Positions 21,375 through 33,713 of a stretch of DNA of 64,000 nt are shown piece after piece. Source of the DNA: Hydnum rufescens UP504 (Eukaryota > Basidiomycota > Agaricomycetes > Cantharellales > Hydnaceae); contig MU129074.1 in assembly GCA_014904985.1 (NCBI GenBank), positions 3,331 through 67,330 on the forward strand. Reading direction: 5' to 3'. Made by a program: the position numbers and the translations under genes. A model generated the notes under the pieces. The model saw only the letters and a program-made list of their open reading frames with translations. It was not told where the DNA came from and did no database searches. Every line of letters starts with the position of its first letter. The stretch's first letter is position 1.

Positions 21375-24300
21375 TTAATGCCCGTTCGTTGTCGGCACAA
21401 AATTAGGCGACACCGCATTCACGTTGGATAGATAATTACCCCAATCCTCCCACCTAAAATTTGAGTGAGATCAGAAAGGCGATTACCCAGTGACAAGAGC
21501 GAGAATCCGGGAAAAAAAAAAGGTGCGACGTACTCAAAGCCACCTGGAGCCGCCTGCCACATTCCTAGTTCGTCCCCACCTAAGAACGCTTGAACGTCTG
21601 ATGCCTGAAAGCCATTCATTGCTTCGGCCTGAAGGTTAGGCATCGTTGGATCACCCCCGACGACGCCACTCGGGATACCACTCATCTGCCCGGGCCCACC
21701 GTTCATCTGCAAATTTGAATACACGTCAGGTTGAGGGGCACCATGGCCCCACACTTCGCCGTTGTTCGACAAAGTTCCATTGAAATTTGGGTCAACGTCA
21801 GGGAAGAAGGACGGCAGGATGATTCCGCCAATAGTGTAGTGGGAAGCTCCGGAATCGATCGGCTGTGTTGATGGAAAGGACCCTGTGCCACCTGGGGTCT
21901 TGCCTGGAAGCGAGTAGTACCACTGTTGACCCGACGGCGTTGATGACGTGGGTGGTGGTGCATACTCTGGATGATTTGACTGGGGCCATTCCGTTGGGTG
22001 TGGTGGTATCTGATATGAGGTGGCACTGCTAGTATCGGTCGTGGGTGGATGGGCTACGGGCGACGCTTCAGGCAACTGGGGTATACTATTTCTGACCCTG
22101 GGTTTAGGAATAGGTCGGAGGGGTCGGTTGGTGTCGGCGTCTGGGGAGGAGGCAGAGGCAGAAGATCCCGCTCCGTCCTGAGACGACGAGGATTCGTATG
22201 ATCGATCTCGTTTTTGAGCCGTTGAATTTGGGACTTTGAAATCCGGTAATGGGAGGTCACCAAATGACGCCAGCTCCCGAAGTATGTCCCTGGAAATGTA
22301 CCCAGTCAGAACAAGGGAGCGGACGAAGTCTAAGAAAGTATGCGGACACTAATCGCCCGGACGCATGCCAACTGCACGGTCACCGATTAGTATTCACTAA
22401 TTATTGACAAACAGTAGATAGTCGACGCACTCCATTTCCGCTTTTTGCAAGAATTTCAGGCATTTGCCTACGTCCTGTAGGAAGATAATTCAGCAAAAAT
22501 ACATAGACATAGAGCCCCGCTCAGTAACCTTCATGTGCACATTGGGATCCATGGTGGCGCCAGTCTTCTTGGCACCCCATATAGATATTAACAAAACAAT
22601 ACCTTCGACACACAAGTTCAACACATCAATAAGAACTAAACCATGCATAAGATCTAAACTCGTGCATACCACTTGTGAAAGCAGGCACCAGAACAGATGG
22701 TAGAAAGTGCTCGCTTCGTGAGCCAAGGGCATCTACAACATGAGCACAGGAACGTGCTGCATTGGTACAGATCGCCAAAGATGGGAACGAGAGGACCGAG
22801 GGCTTCCGGGGCGATGGAATGAACGGTCGATGAATAAGGATATGAAGATGATAAAATGCTGCATAGAGAACCGCGGACTGTTCGAAGTGAATCTGGTGCT
22901 CTCGATTGGGATCCCATCGTACTGTCGGGATAGAAGGAAATGAGCAAACTCTGCGAACAAAAAGAACCTTCTAGGGTCGACGAACAGTGGTCGGGAACAG
23001 AGTCAATCCATTTATTCATGGCTGAATCTAGAGGATAAATATAAGAGGCATGCAATAATGATGCGCCCATGGCACGTACCGAGCTCGGCGACGATATGCT
23101 GCTCCCACTGAGGGCCGACAAAACCCAGCAGAACTTTGGACTTATTGATGGTATATATTGTCCTAAGAGCAAATGCAAGGATCTGGCCCAATCTGAGGGA
23201 GCAGTTGAAATAGGAGATATGTGATGGAACCCCTTTAGGTTGCTTCGGGCCCGGATCATCTGCGTCTCCCCAATACTCGTCGTCCACTTCCTCTAAGCAA
23301 ACAAATCAGATCAAACTTATGCGATTAGAAAGAGGGACCAACCTGCAAAGCCTACATCGAAACTAGATAATAATGTGGGTCGACCGCATCAAAAGATGAC
23401 AAAGCTCACTCACTCCTCGTCTTGGCATGCCAGAGGGCGACCAAGGGCCGAGCTGATGCTCCTGTCCAACACAATAAGACACCTAAATCGAGGATAAGAC
23501 GATGGGCGCATGAAATCAAGTAACAAAACCGTCCAACACACCAGAAGACGCGCTTCCATTGCTCATCTTGGAGTGTGATCTTCCCGCCGTGGGTCTTCCT
23601 CCTATGGGCACCGACATCCTGAGCGCATCGAATACCAATGCCGAGGATTGTCCAGGCCGAATGAGGAGCGCTAGTAGCTTGCAAGTAGTATGCAACAAGC
23701 TATTCAGAGCAATATAGAGCCATGTGTTCAGATTAGAGGAATGAAAACCCGGTATAGCAGAATACGTACGACAAAGGCCTGCAGATCAGCCAGACTAGCG
23801 GGAGCATGGAGCGTTTTCTTCAGATCCTTGACTTGAACAAAGTACCTCCAACCCGCAGATGCAGGGCCTCCATGTTCGAGGCAAACTCGGGGATCGTCAG
23901 AAAATTTGGATGCGATAGCGCATACAAGCAACACGACGACAGCGAAGGAGGTTTGACGAAAGTGCAGTCCACTGGCATATTGTGCTTCGAAGGTCCCGCG
24001 ATGGATCACGGGGAGAAAGGGGGTGAGATATCGGAAAAAGAGCTCGAACAACTTGTGGGTAAGGTCTGGTGGTGGGAATTCGACGTTGCGAGGGGTGAGA
24101 CGATCTTGCCATAACTCCCATTCCCACTAGGAGTGAAAACTTTAAGTGAAATTATGACCCGTAATAAGGAATTGTAGCGCACATCAGTAGGGGTCCAGAA
24201 CTCTTCGCGACGTAGCGAAGAAGACCCTGAGTCACCGCCGTATTGTTTCTTCAAATCTTTAGCAGCTTGAACGAGCATAAGACCTGACTTCAGGTTAGTC

Positions 24301-25067
24301 ATACACGTTGAGCATTCGCCATGATTCGACTACACACCGCTCGATTTGCCATGGAACCTATGCAGATACCCATTCTGAAGCGATAAATCCCGCATGCCCT
24401 CGGTGACTACATCAGACAACTGGGTGCGTTGCAATTCATCGTCACCGTCCTCTCCATCCACGTACCCCTCCCCCGTAACAGGACAAAGTTCCAGCTTATC
24501 CAAAGACTGATCTGGTCTGAGTTGGGAGTTGGGATCCCGCTTGACTGCCGATGGCTTGTCGGTGGTTATTTTCTTCGACGGTTGTTTGGAATTGGCATTG
24601 GAGGTAGTCTTTGCCGCCTGGAGCTGGAGCTCTAGCTCTGCTTCGATATCGATATCTGGGGCAAGCTTTTGAATCAAGGAAATGTTACAACCACATGGGT
24701 TTAAGCGCTCGCTTTGGGGGTTCCAGTCTACGTACTCTGTGTAATAAATCTTCCATTTTCGTGAGCCTGCCTTCTAGGTTTTCGACGTATCCCTTAGGAG
24801 GGCCTCTCTTCTTCGCCTCGCTGACATAAGTGCACTCCACACTCAGGGAAATGCAGTTGGAACAGCGATTGCCAGGCATCTGGGGCCCATCACAGCGAAC
24901 CTGCACGGTGGTCAGTATAGAGACAGAGTTCAGATGACCACATGCGATAGGCGAAGTACTTTTTTTCGCCGGCAGAGATCGCAAGCTCGTTGTACTTTGC
25001 GCTTCTTTGATGCTGGATCAGAACCACTACCTCCGTGGGTGGCATGGCCCTCATCATCCGAGGACAT
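21375..25067 (-). CDS. Zn2Cys6 fungal-type transcription factor
   Basis: A nuclear DNA-binding regulator; target genes unknown. The start at 25067 gives MSSDDEGHATHGG, a basic patch KKRKVQ, and the binuclear zinc cluster CDLCRRKK/VRCDGPQMPGNRC with CSNC and ECTYV. The cluster is split by one intron after CRRKK (about 24902-24959). A linker KKRGPPKGYVENLEGRLTKM with a short coiled-coil-like helix follows. Mid-protein pieces such as LFELFFRYLTPFLPVIHRGT, LVAYYLQATSAPHSAWTILG, RCAQDVGAHRRK and QWKRVFW are those of the fungal-specific transcription factor domain (PF04082), spread over many short exons. The C-terminus is Pro/Gly/Asn-rich. A final intron (GTACGT...TTAG, about 21452-21533) gives the ending EDWGNYLSN...TTNGH and the stop at 21375. 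The linker resembles XlnR-type regulators, but I would not name an orthologue. Confidence 0.9.
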
Positions 25068-27565
25068 GCTTGAGCGCAATAAGAGTGGTTCACAAACAAA
25101 GGCTTCCCCACGACGACTGTAGCAAGTTATCCCCGATGACCTCGGAAACAAACTCAATGTCGGCTTGGTATGCACTGGTACGCGTCCCCTTATCTCCGGA
25201 ATAGTGTTTGTAGCGGCCGGAATTCGCCGCAGACATCAAAGTCACTGCATTAGTCCCAATTTTGAAACGCAACAACGGGCGACGCTAGCCACTTGTGGAT
25301 CAGGAACTGGGTCTGTCGCTCGTGTCGTCACCGGACTCTCAATTTTCAACTGTTCACAATTTTGTTCTCCCTGAGTCCCTCACATTCCGTAACCAGGACC
25401 CCCGAATGCTCTGATTGAACATTGATCCGTGAACGAGTTGACCCCTGGGGTCCACAAATCCATGAATTCTGGATCTACTACCTGAATTCCGCCACGTTAC
25501 TGTTCCGCAGAATCTTCGGTGGCGTTATGGGAGGGGGAAAAATCCGGACCTAAAGACATTCAGGGGTCCACTTATTCCTGAGAGACAAGAAATCAGGTAC
25601 TGAACGGAACATTATGGCGCTTGGGGAAGAAGCCAAAAAGTGGGAGGGGACATGAACAAACGGCATTACGAACATGCAGGAAGAACGGTAAGGTGTGAAA
25701 TGACGATCACGTGAGTATACTTTTCTCAGGGATCATAGATTTTGAGAGCTGGATTTTATAGCAGTGATCCGCGGAATTTACGTTCCCAGGCTCGCTGCCT
25801 AGGTACAGAGCAGCAGGACTGCCAAGTCTAAAAAAAAATTGAAAACAGCTCTGTTTCATCCAGGTGGTCTTGGGAACCGAAATTCCGGAGGCTCAGGTGA
25901 TCGCCATTCCCCCTCTTGCCGTCCTTCTCCGCATGCTCGTGTGTTTGTTGCCATATTTGTCCCTTTGGCCTCCTCCCCAGTTTACAAAATAATGTTCTGC
26001 GCAGCACACGTCCTCTGTTCTCTCAAGAATAACAGGACCCCTGAATGACTGAGACTGTTCGGATCTTTCCGGCATCCCCTTGGATGATGCCCCAATCAAA
26101 ACGAAAGCCTCCTAATGGTCTCATCACACAGCTCTTCCTGGAACTTGATGACTTGTATTATGTGTAGATCTTTGTCGTCACCATAACAAAGACCATTATC
26201 TGCTGTTGTTTACGAGGAAATTTTCGATTTTGCGACTCGGGTCGGCTTGACTGACAGTAATTCAGTTGAGGCGAGTCGTGGCAACACTACCCCCATCTCC
26301 AGGTTATATAGCTCACGCCAGCAGAGAGTCGTGTCATACAAAGCGATTTCGGCACCGAAGAGCGAGAATTTTGATTCTCCGTGAGTGACTATTGATTTGG
26401 TGCAACAACCGATCTAATTTTCTATACAGAATAAATATTTGTTTAAACAGTACTGAAAATAATAAAGAAAAGTGTTCGCACAATCCGATACGCAAGATGG
26501 AATACTGATCTTCGGGGGCAGTTAGCGGTGTCAGTTATTGGTACTACCCTCAGCTGGAGACACAAATCTTCGCATTCTCGAGGGCATTTATGAGGTTTTT
26601 CAAAATTGGGAGCTTGAGATGCATATCAGTGAATGGCCGGGAGTGCCACACAGCAAACTCAAAATCATGCCTTCCAGGCCTCCCGTGATCTTAGTACGCG
26701 CTAGCGCTGATAGTGAAATAGCGATTCTACCCAGGTTCAGTGGGTAGAATATCGTTTGAGATTTTCTTTCTTGTTCCAGAGTGGGGGGCGTCTCAAATTC
26801 CTTGCCGCTATCCAGATGTGAGAAGCTTGGCCATAGGATACAGCCGCAGGGTTCGAATATTCCCCCTAGCAATAGTGGAAGCCTCGGCTGGCCGAGCACT
26901 ACCAGATGCCCGATGCCACCTCAGTCTTTACTCCGAAAGCACCCACCGAAGCTTGTAGGCGATCCACTCGCGATCGGGCTGGTCAAAGTTGAGAGTCGAG
27001 ATGTATGCCTAAATGTTCTCGCCAATATTAGGAGTTAAGTGAACACAAAAGGTGAATACCGCGGACAACACCCGGACGCTCAAATTGCGCGCGGCTGTTC
27101 ATGCCAACACAAAATGAAGACATATTTACAGCAGTGTAAATGAGCGCTCCTTAGTCGGTCGATATGTTGAAATGGATGGGTGTGTATCGGAAGAATTATT
27201 GGAGAAGATTATTCAGAAATAGCCGGAAAGGAATTTCCCATCTTCCCCGCGAAATATTCTGGGAAATCCATGATGAGATGAAGTCTCGTACGCCAGGCGC
27301 TGAAGAGGTGCTTTCAATGTGAGAAATCGGAGCTATCGCGTATAAACTAGATCCTCTCCTCAATGTGAGAAATCCCGCCTCATCCCGGGTGCGGGATGAG
27401 CCGAGTTTCTGTATCTGCGTCACTAACTCATGTCTGGGGCATTTGCTGCATACGTCAACCGTACCCTCAAGGGTGGCCAGAGATGCAACAAACAAAGGTA
27501 GGCGAGCTTCGGGTCGCCGGTCAATCAATGTGCTTACAGCTCTTGTGGTTCACCCAGTCGTTAGA
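25068..27565. other. Gene-poor interval with diverged non-coding repeats
   Basis: No supportable gene. Two local segments, about 25385-25440 and 26025-26075, share A(C)CAGGACCCC.GAATG..CTGA. The segment at about 26475-26560 resembles 21137-21215 on the other side of the transcription factor gene. A short frame at about 27175-27330 (MGVYRKNYWRRLFRN...) is basic and could be an N-terminal exon of the CIA30 gene that follows, but no splice path was convincing. Confidence 0.4.
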
Positions 27566-28431
27566 ATGGAAGGCTTATACCAATCGGGCGCGCCTAAAGT
27601 TCTCTTCACGTACCGTTCATCCGAAGATATCAAGCAGCATGTCGTAGGGTGCGATGCCGATATTGGAGGCCGCTCGACAACTCGTTTGGATTTATCCCCT
27701 GACTGATGGCAAGGGTCGATTCTGGGGCAATATGAGTCTGGAAGTTCCGCGTGGGAAGGAGGCCTACAATGCGCAGTGGATACGCAGGATTCAGAAATAG
27801 GGTGAGAGCCACTTATTTATTGCATGTGTGGCAGGATCATTATGCCGAGTAGGTTAGGACGACATTATTTGGGAACATCACCGATGACTTGACATTGCAC
27901 AATTACTTGGCACTTCGAGTTCGACCTGCTGGTGACCCTAGAACACGGACTGCCTACTTTGTAAACATCCAGACAGACGGGCCAATACCAACTGATCTCT
28001 GGCAGCACCGGTTATACCTACCAGAAAACTCCTCTGGGAATACATGGGAGAGCGTAATCGTGCGTATGTTCTCCAAGATTCCGCTACATCAGGATCCGTT
28101 TATGCTGACAAAGTATCTCATCAACAACACAGATACCACTAGAATCCTTCGTTCTCACAAATGCTGGCGAAACAGCCTCTGAGCAACTGTCGATGATGCG
28201 GTCACGAATTCGGTCTGTTGGTATATCCATTCTAGGGGTAATGCAAAGGTAGCCGGAGCGTACGAACTGGGAATCGACTACATTGGGGCAATAGAATATG
28301 TGTGTAGGTCTGCCCCATTTGATGATCCACATGACAATGATATTGGATTGCGTGACGAAAAGATGCAGGATGCAGAAGCCCTTGACAGGCTAGTGAACAA
28401 ACCAGAGGAAACCAAAGTTTCACCACAGTAG
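27566..28431 (+). CDS. CIA30-domain protein (complex I intermediate-associated protein 30 / NDUFAF1 family), frameshifted
   Basis: CIA30 proteins help assemble mitochondrial respiratory complex I. In order the plus strand gives VLFTYRSSEDIKQHVVGCDA, DIGGRSTTRLDLSPD, GKGRFWGNMSLEV, SGYAGFRNR, an intron (GTGAGA...GAGTAG, about 27800-27853), TTLFGNITDDLTLHNYLALR, RVRPAGDP, TDLWQHRLYLPEN, a second intron (GTATGT...CACTAG), SFVLTNAGETASEQ, RIRSVGISILG and NAKVAGAYELGIDYIGA. This is a full CIA30 domain. Three single-base shifts interrupt it: near 27704, near 27762, and at GGGG 28235-28238, where one G is missing. The start given is the first ATG of the domain exon; a targeting N-terminus probably lies upstream. 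Either a recent pseudogene or an intact gene with assembly indels; I favour the latter because every block is otherwise conserved. Confidence 0.75.
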
Positions 28432-28575
28432 CGTCCATCCGATGCTAGCCCCAGAGTAAAATTTGCGACACAACTTGGTAAACCAGGCGGATTGCCCACA
28501 CTGCTTAGGAATTAGAAAACTGACAAGACATGTAATAAAGATACGATACAAATATGCATCAGTCCCAAACGGAGT

Positions 28576-31410
28576 CTAAGATCGTCGACCGTCAATGCTT
28601 CGAGGAAGAGGCCGCGGGACTGAAGTAACTTGCAATCCCCTTTCCCTACCTCTAGCCTGCCCATCTTTGCTCGGTTTCTTTTTCTTTTTAGCTGACGATC
28701 GGCTCCTGCTCTCTTCGTCAGAGTCAGATCCATCTCTCGCAAGATTTCGGGCAAAATGATAATCCTCGTGCTCCACCCTCAGCGCCGCCATTGCATTCGC
28801 CCGCATCTCCTCACTCTCTCCTCGTACAGATTGATTTAGCACAATGCGTTTCGAGCATTGTGAGCAGATGAAAGAGTACTCGTCTTCCATATCGTCAGCT
28901 TCATGTTCTCTAGATCTCTTCCGGGCCGCGCCAGTGCCTTCGAAGAATCCCTCGATGCTCTGTTGCCCAATCTCTGTAGCCTCCAAGCCTGAAAAGCTTA
29001 GTGAAATATTATGGATCTTAGCTTGAGGGGGTTTGTGCCTTGTGATCTCTTTCCAGAGCTTGAATGCGATCGTGGAGATGCTATGTGCACTGAGAATACG
29101 CATGTATGGGAAAGGGCATTGCTTGGATTTAGTCGGATCCGAATCTATGCGGTGCTATGATGAGTCTTGCCAGTGCGACGCTGTGGTGCAAGGCACACCT
29201 TGCCGAATGTGAATCGCGAGACTCTTTGGCCAAAGATTCGGCGTGATATCGCGTGCTTCGGAAAGGCGCAAGGCCAGTTCCGCCTGAGGATCAGTTTCCA
29301 TGGTTGAGTTCTAAGAAATTAATCGAACTATAGCTCAGCACGCTCACTGATAGAACACGAATCCAACCCTCCCCATCGCTCACATTGGTGATTGCAGGTC
29401 GAATATTCTTGGCTGATAGCATGCTCTTTGTCGCTACCCGGTCCGACACTGAGATAAGGGATCCTACTAGGACCGCGCGGTGCGATGAGCATAGCACGAT
29501 AAGGGCACACCTTCGCTATGGTCTATTCCTCGCAACACATGCCATACCCAGATGGATTCTTCGCCGAAGTTGCTCTGCATTTCTGCTACGGAAGGAAAGA
29601 TATGGAATATAGCGAGCTGGAAGGCAAGTCTAAGGTCAACCTACCGAGAGAGATATGCTCTAGCTCTCCAACCGTCTTCGCTTCGAATTGGGCGGAGAGG
29701 GTTTTTCCAAGTTTTCCCCCAAGGTTTCGTATCTAATCTAGATATATAAGAGGAGACCCACGTTATTCGACAGGGGCTCGAAACGAACATTTTGGAACGG
29801 CATTGGACGCCAGTAGCCTGCGATCGCAGCATTCCGAAGGATGGTCTTGGAACAACACCGCAGTAAGCAAATAAGTATAATCCAAACTCAATGAGGTCTG
29901 GGTACCTGCTGGTCCAATTTCTTGTATGAAGCAACGAGCTGTGCTCAAAAATGAGTGAATAAGAATAGGAGACATCCCAAGACAATGCATCTACCTTCGC
30001 GAGGACTTTGTTTCGTGCTATGCCCGCGCTAGTCCTAGAAAGTATTGACTTAAGGCTAAGCTGGACCGCATCACTTCGATTGCTCACGTATACCCAAGCC
30101 GCTCCTTCACAGCTTTTCGCATTTCTAGCATGAGCTCCGCCCCAATGCATAGTGCCTTAAATAACGGGAAGGGTGTAACTAAATGGAAGCGCCGCGAGTT
30201 GAGAGACATACGATATCGTGCCAGGTGAGATCTTCCAATCCTGCAGCGGCGTTTTCCCCGTTTTCGAAGGCTTTGCTAGATCCTAGAGTGGGCTGGACCT
30301 TATTAGGTGAATTCGTGATCGGCGTCGTCGCAGAAATAGTTGTAGTGTCATTAAAGGGGGGCGTCGGTGTGGTAATCGGTACCAAATTTCCTAGTCCTTC
30401 CCATGGTGTCGAAGAAGGGGGTGGTGGGAGAGGAGTATCAAGTCCTAGGGGGGCATCTGGTGGGACTCGCCCAATATGTGGATAGCGTTGCACTAGGATA
30501 TCACGGACTGGCTGGCTTAGGCAAAAAAAGCACTCGTCTATGGAAGCTTTTTCTGCATATTTTGGGAAACAGCTGTCAGAGCACCACGAATGCGAGTCAC
30601 AAAGCACCTCCCAGACCTAATTCTCCACCAGGAGGGAGGAGTTCCTGATATACATCTACAATCCTCTTAGATTCACGGCGATAAAGGTCGAGGGAAACCT
30701 AATCACCAATTCAAGTAGGTCAAGATGACGGCGCGGTGGGGAGTTACACGGACTTTGTGAGTGCGAGGGTCAGGGTTCTCATGGTATGCTGGTTCAGGAT
30801 CGCCATCTTTGTAAGTTGCAGTGTGGACCGCAACTAATTCCGGGCACAGTTTCTTCGCCTCCTGAACCGACTACGCATATATTACAGCGTCAGAGGATTT
30901 AGAAGCCCAGGAGAAGGATGGTCTGATGCCCACAGTCTCCATACGTTTGATCCCGTACTTGCGAGCCGGATGTGAAACCGCAATCTGTGGGATCTCATGA
31001 ACACACGAGAAAACAGAGAGCCACGAGCGACTCACGAGAGAATTCCATTGCACAACTGCAAGTGGCACATCTGCCCCGAGAATGAGGTTAATACTGCCTA
31101 GCCCAGAAGGCAATGGGGAGGTATACACCTTCACCAAGACCCAACCGAACTCGCTCCACAGAAGCATAGAACGCGTCGTTATCACATAGAGCTTGAACAC
31201 CTCAGATGAAGTGCCAGGTGGAGGAATGAGACAACCGCAAACACATACCAACGACGCGTAAAGGGTTGCTAAACGCTCATCAGAAAGGCAGAGGTCTGTG
31301 GCGAGAATCCCACCTACTAAACCACTGGGACGTTTCCCAGAATATGTCTGTACGTCACGGTTGGAGAGGATTTCCCATTCATCAACCTCCTTGCTTTTGC
31401 CCTTGTCCAT
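28576..31410 (-). CDS. RAD30: DNA polymerase eta (Y-family translesion polymerase)
   Basis: Translesion polymerase that copies past UV photoproducts at stalled forks. The start at 31410 gives MDKGKSKEVDEWEILSNRDV. The palm motif DNDAFYASVERVRLG supplies two acidic residues, then VPLAVVQWNSL, HPARKYGIKRMET, and KASIDECFFCLSQPVRDIL, which carries the second catalytic D-E pair. After a disordered insert come MHWGGAHARN, SAGIARNKVLAK, LVASYKKLDQQ, RNLGGKLGKTL, GEESIWVWHVLRGID and a little-finger part (SKQCPFPYMRIL...). The C-terminus has QQSIEGFF (PCNA-interaction-like), an acidic/basic linker, and a UBZ-type ubiquitin-binding zinc finger with CSQC and EHEDYHFA, ending at 28576. Exons are short, with introns at about 29940-30000, 29860 and 29610 that restore frame. 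It is divergent with LYS4, with 79 bp between start codons. Confidence 0.93.
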
Positions 31411-31489
31411 GATATAATCTGTGGCAGTGCACACGTCGGGATTATCCGACTGTCACTACCACATTCTTGGTTTTCGCAAAATATCCCTT
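31411..31489. promoter_or_regulatory. Very short shared intergenic region between RAD30 and LYS4
   Basis: Only 79 bp separate the likely start codons of the two divergent genes (31410 minus, 31490 plus). No TATA box is obvious. Any promoter must overlap transcribed sequence of one or both genes, unless the true starts lie further in. Confidence 0.5.
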
Positions 31490-33713
31490 ATGCCTGTCTG
31501 GCGGCTTGCCGACAAGGACTTTTGTGCAGAGGCGAGCGTTGGCCACGTATTCCTCGCCTTTTGTGGGACAAACCTATATCGAGAAAGTTGTCCAGAAATA
31601 TGCCGTGGACCTCCCAGCGGGCAAGGTTGTAAGAGCCGGCGACTATGTGATGATCAAGCCGGAAAATGTCATGACCCACGATAACACTGGTCCCGTCATA
31701 TCGAAGTGCGCCTGCGTTGACTCCCAGACGCGGATAGTGTTTGATACGGAATTCTTAGATTCAATTCGATTGGAGCCACGAGAATATACGACTCAAACCA
31801 GCCCGTCTTCACGCTTGACCACGATGTGCAGAACAAGTCTGCTAAAAACCTCTCGAAGTACGCTTCGATAGAGGCCTTCGCTCGGAAGCATTCGATCGAT
31901 TTTTATCCTGCGGGTCGAGGGATCGGGCATCAGGTCCTAGTCGAAGAGGGCTATGCATTTCCCCAATGCTTGACTGTGGCCAGCGATAGCCACAGCAACA
32001 TGTACGGCGGTGTTGCATGCGTAGGCACTCCTATCGTTCGTACAGATGCTGCAGCATTGTGGGCGACAGGAAAGACCTGGTGGCAGGTTCCTCGAATGGT
32101 CAAGGTTGAACTCAAGGGAAAGTTGGCTCCAGGAGTATCCGGAAAAGATGTTATTGTGGCGCTGTGTGGGTCGTTTAATAACGACGAAGTTTTGAACGCT
32201 GCGATCGAGTTTGTCGGAGATGGAATAGCCACCCTCAGCATAGATGATCGATTGACGATCGCCAATATGACGACGGAATGGGGTGCTTTGGCGGGTGTTT
32301 TTCCTTTCGACGATTCCCTCCTGGCTTATTACGACCAACTGATATCCAAAGTAGAAAGTCGGACATTCCCTTCTTCTGCACCTTACGCTATTCCCGCTCC
32401 TCCAGAACACCCGCGGCTAAATCGGGCGCGACTCTCTTCCACCCGGTCATCCCCTTTGTCCTCAGGACGCCAATGCTACTTATGCAGCCCATTTGATATT
32501 CGACTTAAGCTCCCTGGTTCCCCATGTGTCGGGTCCCAATAGCGTTAAAATTTCCACGCCATTGCCGAGCCTTGAAAGAGCCATATCCCAATCCAAAAAG
32601 CTTACCTCGTCAGCTGCACGAACTCGCGAGTTTCCGACCTCGCGGCTGCTGCTGCCGTGCTGCGAGGTAACCGTGTCGCCGAGGGTGTGGAATTCTATGT
32701 GGCCGCGGCGTCTTCAGTAGTACAAGAGGAATCTGAACGATTAGGGGATTGGCAGACCCTGGTAGCCGCCGGTGCTAAAGTGCTCCCAGCGGGATGCGGT
32801 CCTTGCATTGGTTTGGGTACGGGTTTATTAGAAGAAGGCGAGACTGGCATTAGTGCTACCAATCGTAATTACAAAGGAAGAATGGGGCATCCGAAGGCGA
32901 TGGCTTATCTTGCCAGTCCTGCGGTGGTTGCTGCAAGTGCGATGAAGGGGTATATTGCTGCTCCAGGAAGCAGAGGCGGATAACGTGGCTCAATCTCCAG
33001 CTTTCTCCCAGGTTCTCTCGACGAGCAGTGCTTCGACAGATGCATCACCTACGTCCATCGAAGACCTCATCCCATCATTCCCATCTACGTTTGAAGGACC
33101 CCTGCTCTTCGCGCCCCAGGATAACCTCAACACGGACGGCATATATCCTGGCAAATATACCTATCAGGACGATATTACCCTGGCACGCCAGGCTGAAGTG
33201 GTCATGGAAAACTATGACCCGTCCTTCGCCAAGCTCGTTTCAACACTCGTTTCACCACCCTCGTCATCCTTCCCCGCGGATAGCAAGACAGGCGTGGTCC
33301 TCGTCTCAGGCTACAACTTTGGTACTGGTTCGTCTCGTGAACAAGCTGCCACTGCTCTCAAATCCGCGGGTGTCAATCTTGTCATTGCGGGTTCATTCGG
33401 AGATATTTTCAAACGGAACGCGATAAATAACGGTCTCATTTGCCTCGAATCTCCCGAGCTTGTGCGTGATCTGACACAACAGTATGCCAAAGATGGTGTC
33501 CGAGGGCATGGTGGAAAAGACGGCGAGTTGACTGTCCAGCCAGGGTGGTACGCCAAAGTCGGGATGGCTAACGGAAGGGTTACCGTGAATGTGGGTCATG
33601 GCGAGGAGCGGAAGGTGTACTGGGTGAAGGCTGTTGGTAGCAGCGTACAGGAGTTGTGGCTCTGTGGAGGTCTCGAGGGCTTCGTGTTGAAATCGATAGA
33701 GAAGGGGGCGTAA
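31490..33713 (+). CDS. LYS4: Homoaconitase, mitochondrial (lysine biosynthesis)
   Basis: Homoaconitase converts homocitrate via homoaconitate to homoisocitrate in the fungal alpha-aminoadipate lysine pathway and uses a 4Fe-4S cluster in mitochondria. A presequence-like [18 protein letters not shown] precedes [15 protein letters not shown]. An intron (about 31704-31758, GTGCGC...TTAG) joins TGPVISK to [19 protein letters not shown]. Diagnostic blocks follow: [64 protein letters not shown] (cluster Cys), [16 protein letters not shown] (cluster Cys), then the swivel domain [17 protein letters not shown] and [17 protein letters not shown]. The ATG at 31490 fits only if one base near 31500-31505 is removed. 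Further one-base shifts lie at GG 32465, A5 32595-32599 and GG 32966. All conserved blocks survive, so I read these as sequence indels rather than gene loss. Confidence 0.93.

Noticed and set aside
21419..21533. Hydrophobic C-terminus (FFFPGFSLLSLG...) of the Zn2Cys6 factor
   Set aside because: It is bounded by GTACGT and TTTTAG and reads as an intron. Splicing gives an ending typical of such factors.
26845..26865. GGTTCGAATATTCC resembling a tRNA B box
   Set aside because: No A box at the right distance and no acceptor stem pairing.
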